DNA from: Sapria himalayana
Taxonomy: Eukaryota > Streptophyta > Magnoliopsida > Malpighiales > Rafflesiaceae
Assembly (NCBI GenBank): GCA_029783825.1
Contig: JAREIK010014593.1
Span: 62,001 to 126,000, forward strand
Direction: 5' to 3'
DNA length: 64,000 nt
Of the stretch, positions 49,601-62,700 are shown in pieces. The stretch's first letter is position 1. The number at the start of each line of letters is the position of its first letter. The position numbers were made by a program, and so were the translations under genes. Under the pieces are notes generated by a model. The model saw only the letters and a list, made by a program, of their open reading frames with translations. It was not told the origin of the DNA and searched no databases.

Positions 49601-51163
49601 GAGACAATTAGACACATAGGCACATGTACAGATAGTCAAATAAATAAATAGACTAAATGAAAGATTGAAAAACTAATAGACTGGCAGTTTGAAAAACTAA
49701 TAGACTGGCAAACTTATAAACTAATAGTCTAATAGATTGACAGACTCATAGATAAAAAATAGATAGAATAACAGATAGACTAACAGACAGATAGAAAACA
49801 AGAAAATATAAAGATATATAAAAAAATGGACAAACAGATAGATAGAAAGACAAATAGATAGACACACAGATAGACAGATAGATAAACAACTAGTAAGGTA
49901 GACAAATAATTAGGTTGATAGATAGTCAACATATACACTATCAAGTATACTATTACTCGAGAAGACAAAAAGGTAGACAGATGAATAGATAGACTAATAG
50001 ATAGATAGATAGACTAATTGACAAATAGATAGGCCTATATACATATAGAAAGATCGACAGATAGATAAACTCATGGATATATAAACAAAAAATCAAACAA
50101 ATAGATAAATACACAAACAAATAGATAGATATTTAGATAAATAGAAAGATAGATTGATTGATATATTGATAGACAAATAGAAAGATAAATTATAGAAAAT
50201 AGATAGATAGATAGATAAATAGACAGACAGACAGATAGGTAGGTAGGTAAAATGATATTTAGATAGAAAGAGAGATAGGCAAATATATAGACATATTTTT
50301 ATAAAGATAGATAGAATGATAGATAGTCAAAAATTTAAATAGATATATAGATAGACAGATAGATAGACAAATAGATAGGAACATAGATAGATAGGAACAT
50401 AGATAGATAGATAGATAGACAAATAAATAGATAGATTGATTGATAAACAAATTGATAGACAGATTGAAATTTAGATTGATAGGTAGATTGATTGATAGAT
50501 TGAACGCCCTATTAATAGACATATTGTTACATAAATTAATAGACAAATCGATGGATAGATTTAAAGGCATGATTATAGACGGATTGATAGACATATTTAT
50601 AGACAGATAGATAGATAGATAAAAAGATATATATAGCTAGATAGAGAGATAGATAGAGAGATTGATATACATATAGATAGATAGATTTCATGATTGATTG
50701 ATTGATTGAAAAATAGATAGATAGATAGATTATTAGATAGATATATAGATAAATAGAAAGTAAGATATATCAATAAATAGATAGATTAAAAGATAGATGG
50801 ATTGATAGATAGATAGAGAGACATAGTGAGATAGACAGACTAATAGATAGTCAAATATATTGATTGACTTATAGACACAAAGATAGACAGATAGATAGAC
50901 AGATAGAAAGATATTTGGATATATAGTTTGATAGACAAATTGATAAATAGATAGATAGTAGATAGATAAACAAATAGATAAATAAATATCTAGATAGATA
51001 GAGAGGTAGGTAGACATAGAGATAGACAGATAGATAGATAGATATACATATAGATAGATAGATAGATAGAAATATAGACAGATATATAGATATATAAATA
51101 GACAAATAGATAGAAAGATAGATATATAGATAGATATATAGATAGATATACAAAATAATAGAT

Positions 51164-51195
<32 letters not shown>

Positions 51196-53930
51196 TAGAT
51201 AGATTGATTGATAAACCGATAGATAAATATATAGATAGATAGTTTGTTTGTTAGATAGACAGATAAATAGACAGATAAATAAATAGATAAATAGACAGAT
51301 AAATAGACAAATAGATAAATAGTTTTATAAACAAATAGATAGATTTTTGATATAAAGATTCATAGATAGATTATTAGATAGATTGATAGATATATAAATA
51401 GATAGATTGATTAAGAGACACATTTATAGATAGACAGATAGATAGAAATTTAGATAGATATATAGATAGATAGAATATTCAATAAATAGTTAGATAGACA
51501 GATAGATAAATAGATAAAAAGAAAAATAGATAGACAGATAGGTAGAGAAATTGATAGAAGATAGATAGACAAATGGATAGATAGATAGATTGACAACTAG
51601 ATAGAAAGATAAATAATTAAATAGACAGATATAGTTAGAGAGATAAAAATATTAATAGATAGACTAATAGGTAGATAGATCGATAGATATATAAAAAGAT
51701 TTATAAAAAGATTTATAAAAAGATTCATAGACAAATAGTGTGAGGATAGATAGATAGATAGACTGAAAGATAGATAGACAAAAAGATAGACAAAAACATA
51801 GATAGATAGGTAAATAGATATATAGATACATAGATAGATAGGCACATAGATTGACCTATAGATAGTTAGATTTATACACATATAGATAAATAGATAGATA
51901 TATAGATAGACAAATATTTATATAAATAAATTGACAAATAAATAGATAGATAGAATAAAGATAGATAAATACATAAATAGATAGATAGATAAATAGACAT
52001 ATAGGTTGACATATAGATAGATTGATTGATTGATTGGTAGGTAGATAGACATATATATTGACATATAGAAATATAGATAAATAGACAAATATATAGATAG
52101 ATAGATAGACATGCATATAAATAGATAGTTAAATACAAAGATAGACAGATATATAGATTGATATTTTTTTAGACAAATAGATAGACATATCTATTTATAA
52201 ATTGATAGATAGATAAATTGACAATTTTATAGACAAACATATAATAGATAGATATATAGATAAACAAATATATCGATAGATAGATAGATAGACAGACAGA
52301 TAGATTGATTGATAGCCAAATAAATAGATAGATAGGTAGATAGATATAAATACATATGATTGATTCATATATTTTTAGATAGATAGATAGATATAAAGAT
52401 AGATAGATATAAAGATAGATAGATATAAAGATAGATAGATAGATATAAAGATAGATAGATAGATTAATAGATAGATAAATTGAAACATAGATAGATAAAC
52501 ATATACATAGATAGATTGATTGATAGATAGAAAGATAGATAGACTGATAGAAAGATTAATAAATAGACAAATAGATAAATATAAAGATACACAAATAAAC
52601 AAATAGACAAATAGACAAATTGAGAGATATATAGAAAGACAAATGGATAGATAGAAAGATATAATGATTAACTAATAGATAAAAAAGATAGGTTTATAGT
52701 TAGATAGATAGAAAGATAGATAGAAAGATAGATAGATTGTTCGATAGTTAGTGATTTAGATAGATATAAAGATATTAATATTCACAGATTCACATAATGA
52801 TAGAAAGACATATCAATAAATAGACATATATAAATATTGACATAGAGGCATATATATATTAGAGATAAAGATAGATATATAAATAGATAGATAGACAATT
52901 AGATAATTAGATAGAATAACATATATATAGATAAATAGATAGATAAAGAGATAGATAAAGAGATAGATAAATAGATAGATGGATAGGCACATAGCCTTAA
53001 TAACAAATTGATATTTTAACAGATTGATAGAGAAATAGATAAACAAATATATAGATAGATAGTTATATAGATAAATAGTTAGACAGATAGAAAAATATAA
53101 AAATAAATTGATGGATAGAGAAATAGATAGTTTGACTTAGATAAATAGACAGATAAACCTATAGACAAATAGATAATTAAACATTTATACAAATAAACAA
53201 ATAGAAATATAGAAAGATAGAAAGATGGACAATAAGATAAATATAGAGAAAGATAGAGTGATATATCTAAAGACTAAAAGATTGAAAGATAGTTAAATAG
53301 GTAGATAAGTAGACTCATAGATAGATAAACAGATAGGTAACTAGATATTTAGATAGTTAGTGAATTAGATAGCACTAGAAATATAGAGAGATTGTTAAAT
53401 TGACAGAGTGACAGGTTGATAGATTGACAGATAGATAGATAGACATATATATATATATATATATTTATATATTTATATTAATTTATTTATTTATACACCT
53501 AGATAGGTAGGCAAATAAGTTGTTGAACAAATATATACATATAAAAATAGATAGTTAGGCAAATTGATAGATAAACAAATAGATAGATAGATAGAGAGGT
53601 AGATGGATAAACTTATAGACTGATAGACTAATATACAGACAGAGAGAAAGACATATAGACATATTGATTGTTTGAAAGTTTGACAGATAGACAAATAGAC
53701 AAAATGATAGATAGATACATAAATATATCGATTGAAAGATGTTTAGATAGATATACATATGGATAGATAAATAGACAAATAAATAGATAGATAGATATAT
53801 AGATAAACATATAGATAGATGGATTGATATTTTAATACACATATAGATAGATAGACATATAGACATATAGATAGATAGATACAAAATTAGACAGATAGAT
53901 GGATAGGTAGATTTATTGACACATAAACTA

Positions 53931-54391
53931 TAGGTGTCAAACGGGCCGGGATGGGCCGGCCCGGCCCGTTTAGGGCACAATCGTGCTTCCGTGCCGGGCC
54001 GGACACGGTTTAAAAAAACCAGCCCCGGCACGGCCCGCAGGCACGGGGCACCGTGCTGTGCCTTGCCTAGCCCGCTCGGGCTTGCCTGGCCGAGCGGTTC
54101 GGGATATGGGGGACTGCGTGTCGGGTCTGATTCAACCCGACCCGCGGTCTTTTTTTGCGGGAGGGGCATTGTGGAGTCCGGCCCATGGGACACCCGGCAC
54201 GGGATAAACCCGTGCCGGTGTGCCATGCCGTGGGCTGGACCGTGACGGGCCAGGCACGGCACGGCACGGCTCGTGCCAAACCCGGGCACGGCATGGGCCC
54301 GGGCATAGAATTTTTCCGTGCCGGGCCGGCCCAGGCACGGCTGAACCGTGCCATGCCTCGTGCCGGGCCGGGGCGGCCCGATTGACACCTA
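53931..54391. mobile_element. GC-rich non-autonomous hAT-like element (MITE)
   Basis: A 461-bp GC-rich island in otherwise AT-rich DNA. The left end TAGGTGTCAAACGGGCCG and the reverse complement of the right end, TAGGTGTCAATCGGGCCG, agree at 17 of 18 positions. The interior is full of GGGCCGG/CCGGCCC and GCACGG/CCGTGC words that can fold into a strong hairpin. ATAAACTA (left flank) and ATAAACCA (right, overlapping the last base of the element) agree at 7 of 8, an imperfect 8-bp target duplication as in hAT elements. Open frames inside are composition artefacts; there is no transposase. Confidence 0.78.
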
Positions 54392-56705
54392 TAAACCACT
54401 AAATGCATACACAATTAAATCAATAAACTCCTAAACCCATAATACCAAAATACATAAACCATTAAACTGTTATATACTAAATAATAATTAATAAATCTAT
54501 TTTTAATTATTTTTATTATAATTTTAAATATTCATTTTAATTATTTTTTAGTTTATTTTTATAGAAATATTTATTAAAAAATAAATTATGAGTGCGACTA
54601 ATATAATTTAAAAAATATGTATGCTTATAAAAGAAGTAAAAATTTAAAAATTAAAAATTATTATCAGAAATATATTTTACTATACTTTTGAATCAATTTG
54701 GGTTTTGTAAGTATTTTTTAATTAATATATATCTTAATATCAATAGTTTATAAATTTAATTTTTATCATTATTATACTATATATCAATAAAATTGTTTAT
54801 TGAATTTATATGATATATAATTATTAATATTATTATAATTAAGTATTGTATTCACATTTCAAAAAATTTTAAATATTATTATATTTTCAAAGGTTATAAC
54901 CTATGAAAATGAGATAAAGTTATAGCAAATTTTATTGATATTTTATTTTTTTAAATAAAACGTATAAACCACTAAAACCCTAAAATCATAAATCTCTAAA
55001 ATCCTCAATGAAAAAGCCTCTAAATACTTAATCCATTAAACTGGTATACAGTAATAATAAATCATAAATCTCATTTTAAATTTTATTCACTATAATTTTC
55101 AATTTTTATTTTAATTATTTATCATTTTATTTTTATAGAAATATTAATTACAAAATAAATTATTAGTGAGATAGATCTAATTTAAATTAAAATAGTATCC
55201 CTAATTAATAAATAATAAATCTCATTTTTTTAATTATAATTTTAAATATTCATTTTAAATATTTATATGTTTATTTATATATAAATATTAATTACCAAAT
55301 AAATTGAGCTAGACAAAAATAAATTATATAAATTATTTTTCATCAAAAAATTATATATAAACTTTTTAAAAGAAAAAAATTTTCAAAACAAAAAATTATT
55401 ATATAGTAATATATTTTGCTTTGCTTCTAAATCATTTTAGGTTTTGTAATTATATTTTAATTAATATCTATCTTATTAATATTAGATTATTAATTTATTT
55501 ATTGATCAATATTAGAATATTTATCAATAAAATTGTTTATATTGAATTTATATGATATATAATTATAAATATTATTATAACTAAATATAATATTTACATT
55601 TGAAAATAATTTAAAAATTATAATATTTTTAAAGGTTATCATCTTTGAAAATGAGATAAAATCACAAAAATAAATTTTTTATTATTTTATTGTTTATATA
55701 AAACCTATAAACTACTAAATGCCTAAATGCTTATATCATTAAACTCCTAAACCCCAAACCCCTTAAATACCTAAAAATTTAAACCATCTTTAAAGGTTTA
55801 AGTATTTATAAATAATATAAAAATATCTATCAATAAATAATAGTTTATTAACTGATTTTTTGAGCATTATTATTTTTATATTTATATTTAGTATATTAAT
55901 ATTTATCAATAAAATTGTTTATTTTTAATTTACATGATATATAATTATGATGTTTATTATAACGAAATATTGTATTCACATTTGAAAAAAATTTAAAAAT
56001 TAGTATATTTATAAAGGTTATAACCTTCAAAATTCATTAAAAATTTGAAAAATAATTTTTTTGTTATTTCATTATTTAAATAAAACATATAAACTACTAA
56101 ATGCCTAAACACTTAAATCACTAAACTCCTAAATACTTAAAGCATTAAACTGGTATACCGTAAATAATTAATCATAAATCTCATTTTTATTTGTATTCAT
56201 TATAATTATAATATTCATTATAATTATTTATTAGTTTATTTTTATAGAAATATTAATTGCAAAATAAAAATATGAATGAGCCAAATATATTTTAAATAAT
56301 TTATCTTCATCAAAAAAATTTATAAGGTTATAAAAAGAATCAAAAATTTAAAAATAAAAAATTTTTATTTAGTAATATATTTTACTTTGATTTTGAATCG
56401 TTTTATGTTTTGCAAATATATTTTAATTAATATTTATCTTATTAATAATAGTTTATTAATCTATTTTATGATAAGTATTATAATATGGATCAATAAAATT
56501 ATTTATATTGAATTTACATGATATATAATTTGTATGATTATTATAATTAAATATCGTATTAACATTTGAAAAAAAATTAAAAATTATCATATTTTAAATG
56601 GTTATACCCTTTAAAATAAGAAAAAATCATAAAAATAATTTTTTTGTTATTTAATCATTTAAATAAAACCACAAAATACCTAAATACTTAAATTGCTAAA
56701 CTTTT
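54392..56705. repeat. AT-rich satellite, block 1 (about four monomers)
   Basis: Tandem monomers with recurring landmarks: TATAAACCACTAAATGCC-like start, CTAAAC-rich block, ATAAATCTCATTTTTATTTG, TTTTAATTATTTATTAGTTT, ATTACAAAATAAATTATGAG, then a TTTTGAATCATTTTAGGTTT-like part and the AAAGGTTATAACCTT palindrome. Starts fall at about 54393, 54963, 55703 and 56090. The unit at 54963 is longer (about 740) because an internal part of about 151 bp is doubled (55066 and 55217); the unit at 55703 is shorter (about 390) through a deletion. The hAT-like element sits at its left edge. Confidence 0.9.
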
Positions 56706-56711
56706 AAACCC

Positions 56712-57993
56712 TGATATTGTTGCACCACACACACATAGTGACAGACCACAGTACACACGTGCACATATTCTAGTTCATTTTGGTGTAGCATTTAGAGGGG
56801 GCAGCAAGTCCTGGAAGCAGCCAGAAGTATGGACCACCAGCTTGTACAGGGCCCTACTAGCAAGCCGGGATGATAAAATTCAGGAAACTGACGAGACGAA
56901 GCAAAGTGGTCGGGAGTAAACAGAGGAGTAGCTAGGCTTGGGTCCTACTAGCCCTATCAGGCAGCATAGAGGGCCACCCAACCGTCGCCCAACAGGAGTA
57001 GCGAGTAATCCATGATAAATTGGAGATCCGGCAAAATCCGAAGCATCACCAAGCAGAGCCAGTAAGAAATGGAGTCCAGACCAGGCGCATGGGTGCGAAA
57101 GATTCAAACTTGTTGTTTATCTTTGTAGTCTTATTTGTATCTTGGACTTTGTATGTACTAAGTACTTGTAGTGATGGATCATGACATACTCACACACACA
57201 ATCTTGTCTGTTCTTTATGTAGCATGCAATGAGGGCAACTGGACCCATGAGTATCTCTAAGTGGGGCCGACTAATGCATTTTGTAAATACACATTAGGCG
57301 ATGCTACACTCCCGGGAGCAGAAGACCCATCTTTATCGCATTTTGTAATTTTACTTGTATTCTAGCTTGGTTGTACGCGTAGATAATTAGACTATGAGAT
57401 GGACCTCATCACACATGCACACCGATGCATGGAAATTTATTGATATTTTGTCGGTGCAACATACAGCCACTTCTTGGAGCTCGAGGATGAAGCATTCTAA
57501 CCCAAGAGATACTCTTTTGAGGATCATTGGAGCAAAAAAATGTGGAATTCAGAGGTGAGAATTAATCGACAAAGTGCCGTGGATATGGTTTTGTGGAATT
57601 ATGGGAATTCAGTTTTACATGTATTCCATTGCATAGCAATGACATAGGCAAACACTTGATACTGCATGTCACACACATGCACAATCTTATATTTGCATAG
57701 TTTTAATATGGTGCATCATTCAGGTTCCTCCAAAAGGCTTGGATAAATCTGAATGGAAAGGATGCAGTGTGCATAATGACTCAATGCCAACTCTGAAGTC
57801 CGAGAATGACAAGTGATTTTAGTTGTATTCGTACGCTTGGAATTATTATACATTATGTTTTTTTATGTATTTTATGCATAGAATCATTAAGGTGCATAGG
57901 ATTTGGTGGGCTGGCCTAAATTAGTCAGCTATTTAGTCTCTTGTATGTTGTATGCCTAAATTATAAATAAAGTGTGTATTTTCCAAAAAAAAA
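56712..57993 (+). other. Insertion in satellite, transcript-like with A tail
   Basis: Mixed-composition sequence between satellite blocks. Near the right end AATAAA (57966-57971) lies about 12 bases before a short A run (57984 onward), as in a retroposed polyadenylated transcript. No convincing protein was found. Internally, a pattern of TTGTATTC-like, then TCACACACATGCAC-like, then GGTGCAACAT-like words recurs with a spacing of about 205-260 bases (starts near 57131, 57351, 57612 and 57818), so it is partly a degenerate tandem repeat. Possible identities are a non-coding transcript copy, a SINE-like or chimeric element, or a fragment of an unknown transposon. Confidence 0.5.
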
Positions 57994-58100
57994 GAATAAA
58001 AAACCATAAACCCTAAACTTTAAATCCTAAAGCTGTAACCAAAAACTATAACCCTAACCCATAAACCCTAAATCATAAATTTCATGTTTTGCACTTTTAT
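57994..58100 (+). repeat. Degenerate telomere-like CCCTAAA words
   Basis: ACCATAAACCCTAAAC, TAACCCTAACCCATAAACCC and similar words occur within about 100 bases. The plant telomere unit is CCCTAAA. The sequence is degenerate and resembles the CTAAAC-rich block of the neighbouring satellite, so it may be a satellite piece and not an interstitial telomere. Confidence 0.55.
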
Positions 58101-59190
58101 AATCAAATAACTAAGTGTTAAATTTAAATTGAAATTCACAACATTTAGGAATCTCGCAGATTTATCTTTTTGTATATGTAACACAAAGTCATGACTCAAG
58201 GGGTGAGTTATGCATTCAGTCTCTTTCTTGCTTTAGATTATTGTAGAATTAGCAATAGTCATGATTGTATATTTTGTCTCTAGAACACAAAATCATATCG
58301 ATGAGAATATGCCATAACTTGTGTCTCTCTGTTGAACATATTGTTATGGTACTAAGAATAATCATGAATACATATTTAATCACTATAATACTGGGTCACA
58401 GTATTGGATATGACCATAGCTTGTACATTTATCTTTATATTGCAAAGTCATTGCACTATGAATGATTGTAACTTTGGACATTCATCAAGAGCAAAATTCA
58501 TGACCCTAGAAATAGTTAAAGCTCGGGTACTACTCTTTATAACTTTATATAGCTAAAATTCTTGGGATTGGAAATATCACTATTGCTTTTTCCGTTGATT
58601 TGTGACCTCAAGTGTCAATATGCAAGACTAATATTTTGAGCAATGATTAAAACCTTTTATATATTTGAATATGATTCATTTACACCTTTTTGGGTATTGT
58701 TAGCTTGTATACATAACTCATTTAATATAAAAAGAAAGAAATGATACTTTTCATATCCATTAGTATATAAAAAAAGGCTTGGACGTGCCAATAAAATAAA
58801 TTTTTTGATTCTTGATTGAAAGAGAGCCCATACTTCTTACCTTGCTCAAAAAGCCATGGGTTAGTTTGTTCTAATATGCTACAAGATCATTATTTTTTTT
58901 GAGGTGAACTATGTTTTAAAAAAATTTCTTTGAGTGTGTGCTTGAGAAATATTTTAGAAGAAATTATATAATCAATATAAATAGCATCCTCAACAACTAG
59001 CAATTTCAACACATAGGGGTACAACTTTGGTTTAGTCTGTTAACGTACATGAGTCAAATTCCTTTGATAGCCCAGAGATTCAACATCAAATATGATGAGA
59101 CATAATAGAGATAAAGTAAAAACTCCTATTATTTTGGTTAGAGCTTTAGCAATTATTCTAGAGTTGAGAGAGGAACGAAATAAATTATTT
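58101..59190. other. Unassigned AT-rich sequence between satellite blocks
   Basis: About 1.1 kb. I see no convincing gene, inverted termini or tandem repeat here; short open frames (for example 58265-58465, 66 codons) show no domain. It is less AT-extreme than the satellite, and probably either belongs to the same insertion as 56712-57993 or is another old insertion. Confidence 0.5.
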
Positions 59191-59740
59191 AATTATTTAG
59201 TATAATTTAAATTTTTATTTTATTTATTATCAGTTTATTTTTATAGAAATATTAATTAAAAAATAAATTATTATTGAGACGGATCAAATTTAAATTAAAT
59301 CGTTATATCCTAAATAATAAAGAAAAATCTCATTTTTTTAATTTTAATTTTAAATATTAAAATATAATTATTTATTTGTTTATTTTTATATAAATATTAA
59401 TTACAAAATAAATTATGAGTTACACAAATATAATTTATTTAAATTATTTTTCATCAAAATAATATAGATAAACTTTTTAAAAGAAAAAAATATTTCAAAA
59501 CAAAAAATCATTATATAGTAATATATTTCACTTTGCTTCTAGATCATTTTAGGTGTTGTAAATATATTTTAATTGATATCTATCTTATTAAAAATAGATT
59601 ATTGAGTTATTTTTTCATCATTATTAGAATATTTATCAATAAAAAGTTTATATTGAATTTATATGATATATAAATATAATTATTATTATAACTAAATATT
59701 GTATTCACTTTTGAAAAAAAAAATTAAAATTATTATATTT

Positions 59741-59760
59741 TCAAAGGTTATAACCTTTGA
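59741..59760. other. Perfect 20-bp palindrome in satellite monomer
   Basis: TCAAAGGTTATAACCTTTGA is its own reverse complement. Other monomers carry the same site with zero to several changes. Confidence 0.9.
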
Positions 59761-62700
59761 AAATGTGAAAAAATAAAAAAAAAATAAATTTTTTGTTATT
59801 TAATTTTTTAAATAAAAATTATAGATCATTAAATGCTTACTTACTTAAATCAATAAGCTCATATATCACGAAACCCCTAAATACAAAACCTTTTAACAGC
59901 TATATACTACTTAATAAATAATAAATCTCATTTTTATTTCTATTTATTATAATTTTAAATATTAATTTTAATTATTTATAGTTTAATTTTTTAGAAAAAT
60001 TAATTACAAAATATATTTCGAGTGAGACAAATATTATTTAAATAATTTATTTTAATAAAAAAAATATAAGCTTATAAAAAGAAATAAAATTTTAAAAATT
60101 AAATATTATTATTTATTAAGATATTTTGATTTGATTTTGAATCATTTTGTGTTATTTAAATATATTTTAATTAATATTAATATTATTAATAATAGTTTAT
60201 TAATTAAAATTTTGATCATTATTATAATATCTATCATTAAAATTATATATATTGAATTTATATGTTATATAATTAGTAAGATTAATATAATTATACATGG
60301 TATTCACATTTCAAAAAATTTTAAAAATTATTTTATTTTCAAAGGTTATAATCTTGAAAATTAGAAAAAATCAAAAATAGAATTTTAAATTTTTATTATA
60401 TAAATAAAACCTATAAACCACTAAATAATCAAACCATTATACCGGCATACCATATATAATAAATCATAAATCTCATTTTCATTTGTATTTATTATAATTT
60501 TAAATATTCATTTTAATTATTTATTAGTTTATTTTTTTAGAAATATCAATCACAAAATAAATAATGAGTGAGACAAATATAATTTTAATAATTTATTTTT
60601 AATCAAAAAAAAATAAGCTTATATAAAGAAGTAAAATTTAAAAACAAAAAATTATTATTTAGTAATATATTTTACTTTGATTTTGAATCATTATATATTG
60701 GTTTTACAATTGTATTTTAATTGCAATCAATCTTATTAATAATAGTTTATTAATTTATTATTTGATCATTTTTATAATATCGAACAATAAAATTACTTAT
60801 ATTCAATTAAAATCTCTTATATTTATTAAGTTATTATAACAAAATATTATATTTACATTTGAAAAAATTTAAAATTATTATATTTTCAAAGGTTACAACA
60901 TTCAAAAATTAAAAAAAAATCGAAAACTTAAATTTTTTGATTTTTCATTCTTTAAAAAAAACTATAAATCACTAAAGGTCTAAACAATTAAATCTTTAGA
61001 CTACTAAACCCCAAAACCCCCTAAATACTTGAACCATTAAACCTATATAACCTAAATAAAAAATAATAAATCTCATTTTTATTTGTATTCAGTATAATAT
61101 TTAATATTCATTTTAATTATTTTTTAGTTTATTTTTATAGAAATATTAATTATAAAATAAATAATGAGTAAGACAGATATAATTTAAATAAATTATTTTT
61201 TATGAAAAAAAAATAAGCTTATAAAAATAAACAAAATTTCAAAAATTTAAAATTTTATTTAGTAATATAATTTACTTTGATTTTGAATTATTTTACTTTC
61301 TGAAAATATATTTTAATTAATATTTATCTTATTAATAATAGTTTATTAATTTATTTTTTGATCATTATTATTATATATATTAATACATTTTTTTATATTG
61401 AATATACAACAAATATAATTATTAAGATTATTATATCTAAGTATAGTATTCATATTTTAGAACTATTTAAAAATTATTATATTTTTAAAGGTTATAACCA
61501 TTGAAAATCACGAAAATTCATAAAAATAAACTTTTTTTTATTTCATTGATTAAATAAAACCTATAAATAGGAAAATGTGTAAACATATAAATCAATAAAC
61601 TCCTTAACCCCAAAACCACTAAAAACATAAATAATTAAATTGTTATACCCTAAATAATAAATCATAAATCTCTTCTTTTTAGTATTCATTATAATTTTAA
61701 ATATACATTTTAATTATTTATTAGTTTAATTTTATTAAAATATAAATTAAAAAATAAATTATTAGTGAGACAAATATAATTTAAATAATTTAATTTTAAT
61801 CAAAAAATATATAGGCTTATAAATGGATACAAAAATTTAAAAATTTAAAATTAATATTTATTAAAATATCACTTTGATTTTGAGTCATTTTAGGTTTTGC
61901 AAATATTTTTTAAACAATATTTATCTTATTAATAAAAGGTTATTAATTTTTTATGATCATTATTATAATAAATATCAATTAAATAGTTTATATTGAATTT
62001 ATATTATATATAATTATTATGATTATTAAAACTTCATATTGTATTCACTTTTCAAAAAAAATTTAAAAATTATTAAATTTCAAAGGTTATAACCTTCAAA
62101 AATGAGAAAAAATAACAAAAATAAATTTTTTGTTATTTTATTTTTAATATAAAATCTATAAACCAATAAATGACTAAATACTAAAATGACTAAACTCATA
62201 AACCCCGAAGCCCATAAATACTTAAAACATTAAATTAGTATAGTCTAAATAATAAATCATAAATCTCAGTTTTATTAGTATTCATTATAATTTTAAATAT
62301 TCATTTTAATTATTTATCAGTTTTTTTTATAGAAATATTAATTACAAAATAAATTATTAGTGCGACATATATAATTTAAATAATTTATTTTTCATCAAAA
62401 AAAAGCTTATAAAAATAGGCACAATTTTAAAAATAAAAAATTATTATTTAATAATATATCTTATTTTGATTTTGAATCATTTTAGATTATACAATTATAT
62501 TTTAATTTATATCATTCTTATAAATACAAATTTATTAATTTATTTATTGATCATTATTATAATATCTATCAATAAAATTATTTATATTGAGTTTACATTA
62601 TATAAAATTAAAATAATTATATTTTCAAATGTTACAACCTTCAAAAATTAAAAAAAATCAAAAAATTAAATTTTTTGTTTTTTCATTCTTTAAATAAAAA

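Larger units (their letters stand above)
29786..53930 (+). repeat. Degenerate (GATA)n/(GACA)n/(AAATA)n array of about 24 kb
   Basis: Almost all of this segment is built of GATA steps with GACA, AATA, TATA and GATT variants, with the GATA strand always on +. A 4-base unit read in triplets gives endlessly repeated SIYL or similar, which explains the many - strand open frames; none is a gene. The array is broken by a CACTA-type fragment (31071-31674) and a LINE tail (45281-45402). Pure (TA)n, (CA)n, (GA)n and (CATA)n runs occur inside. GATA/GACA arrays resemble the Bkm-type repeats known from heterochromatin of several eukaryotes. Confidence 0.95.

Noticed and set aside
29593..53810. Dozens of - strand frames of IYLSIYLS type
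   Set aside because: A 4-base TATC unit read in triplets gives a four-residue cycle. The frames end wherever the repeat phase slips, and no start or domain is supported.
29786..53930. CRISPR-like array (regular short repeats)
   Set aside because: There are no constant repeats with unique spacers; the whole stretch is degenerate 4-base repeat in a plant-type context.
53555..54414. Arg/Pro/Gly-rich frames on both strands around the GC-rich island
   Set aside because: High GC removes stop codons. The island is explained by a hAT-like element with matched inverted ends and no transposase.
56880..57107. 75-codon - strand frame as a gene
   Set aside because: It has no domain or conserved motif and is antisense to the transcript-like orientation suggested by AATAAA and the A tail.
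57994..58100. True interstitial telomere
   Set aside because: The CCCTAAA words are too few and irregular, and similar words belong to the neighbouring satellite monomer.
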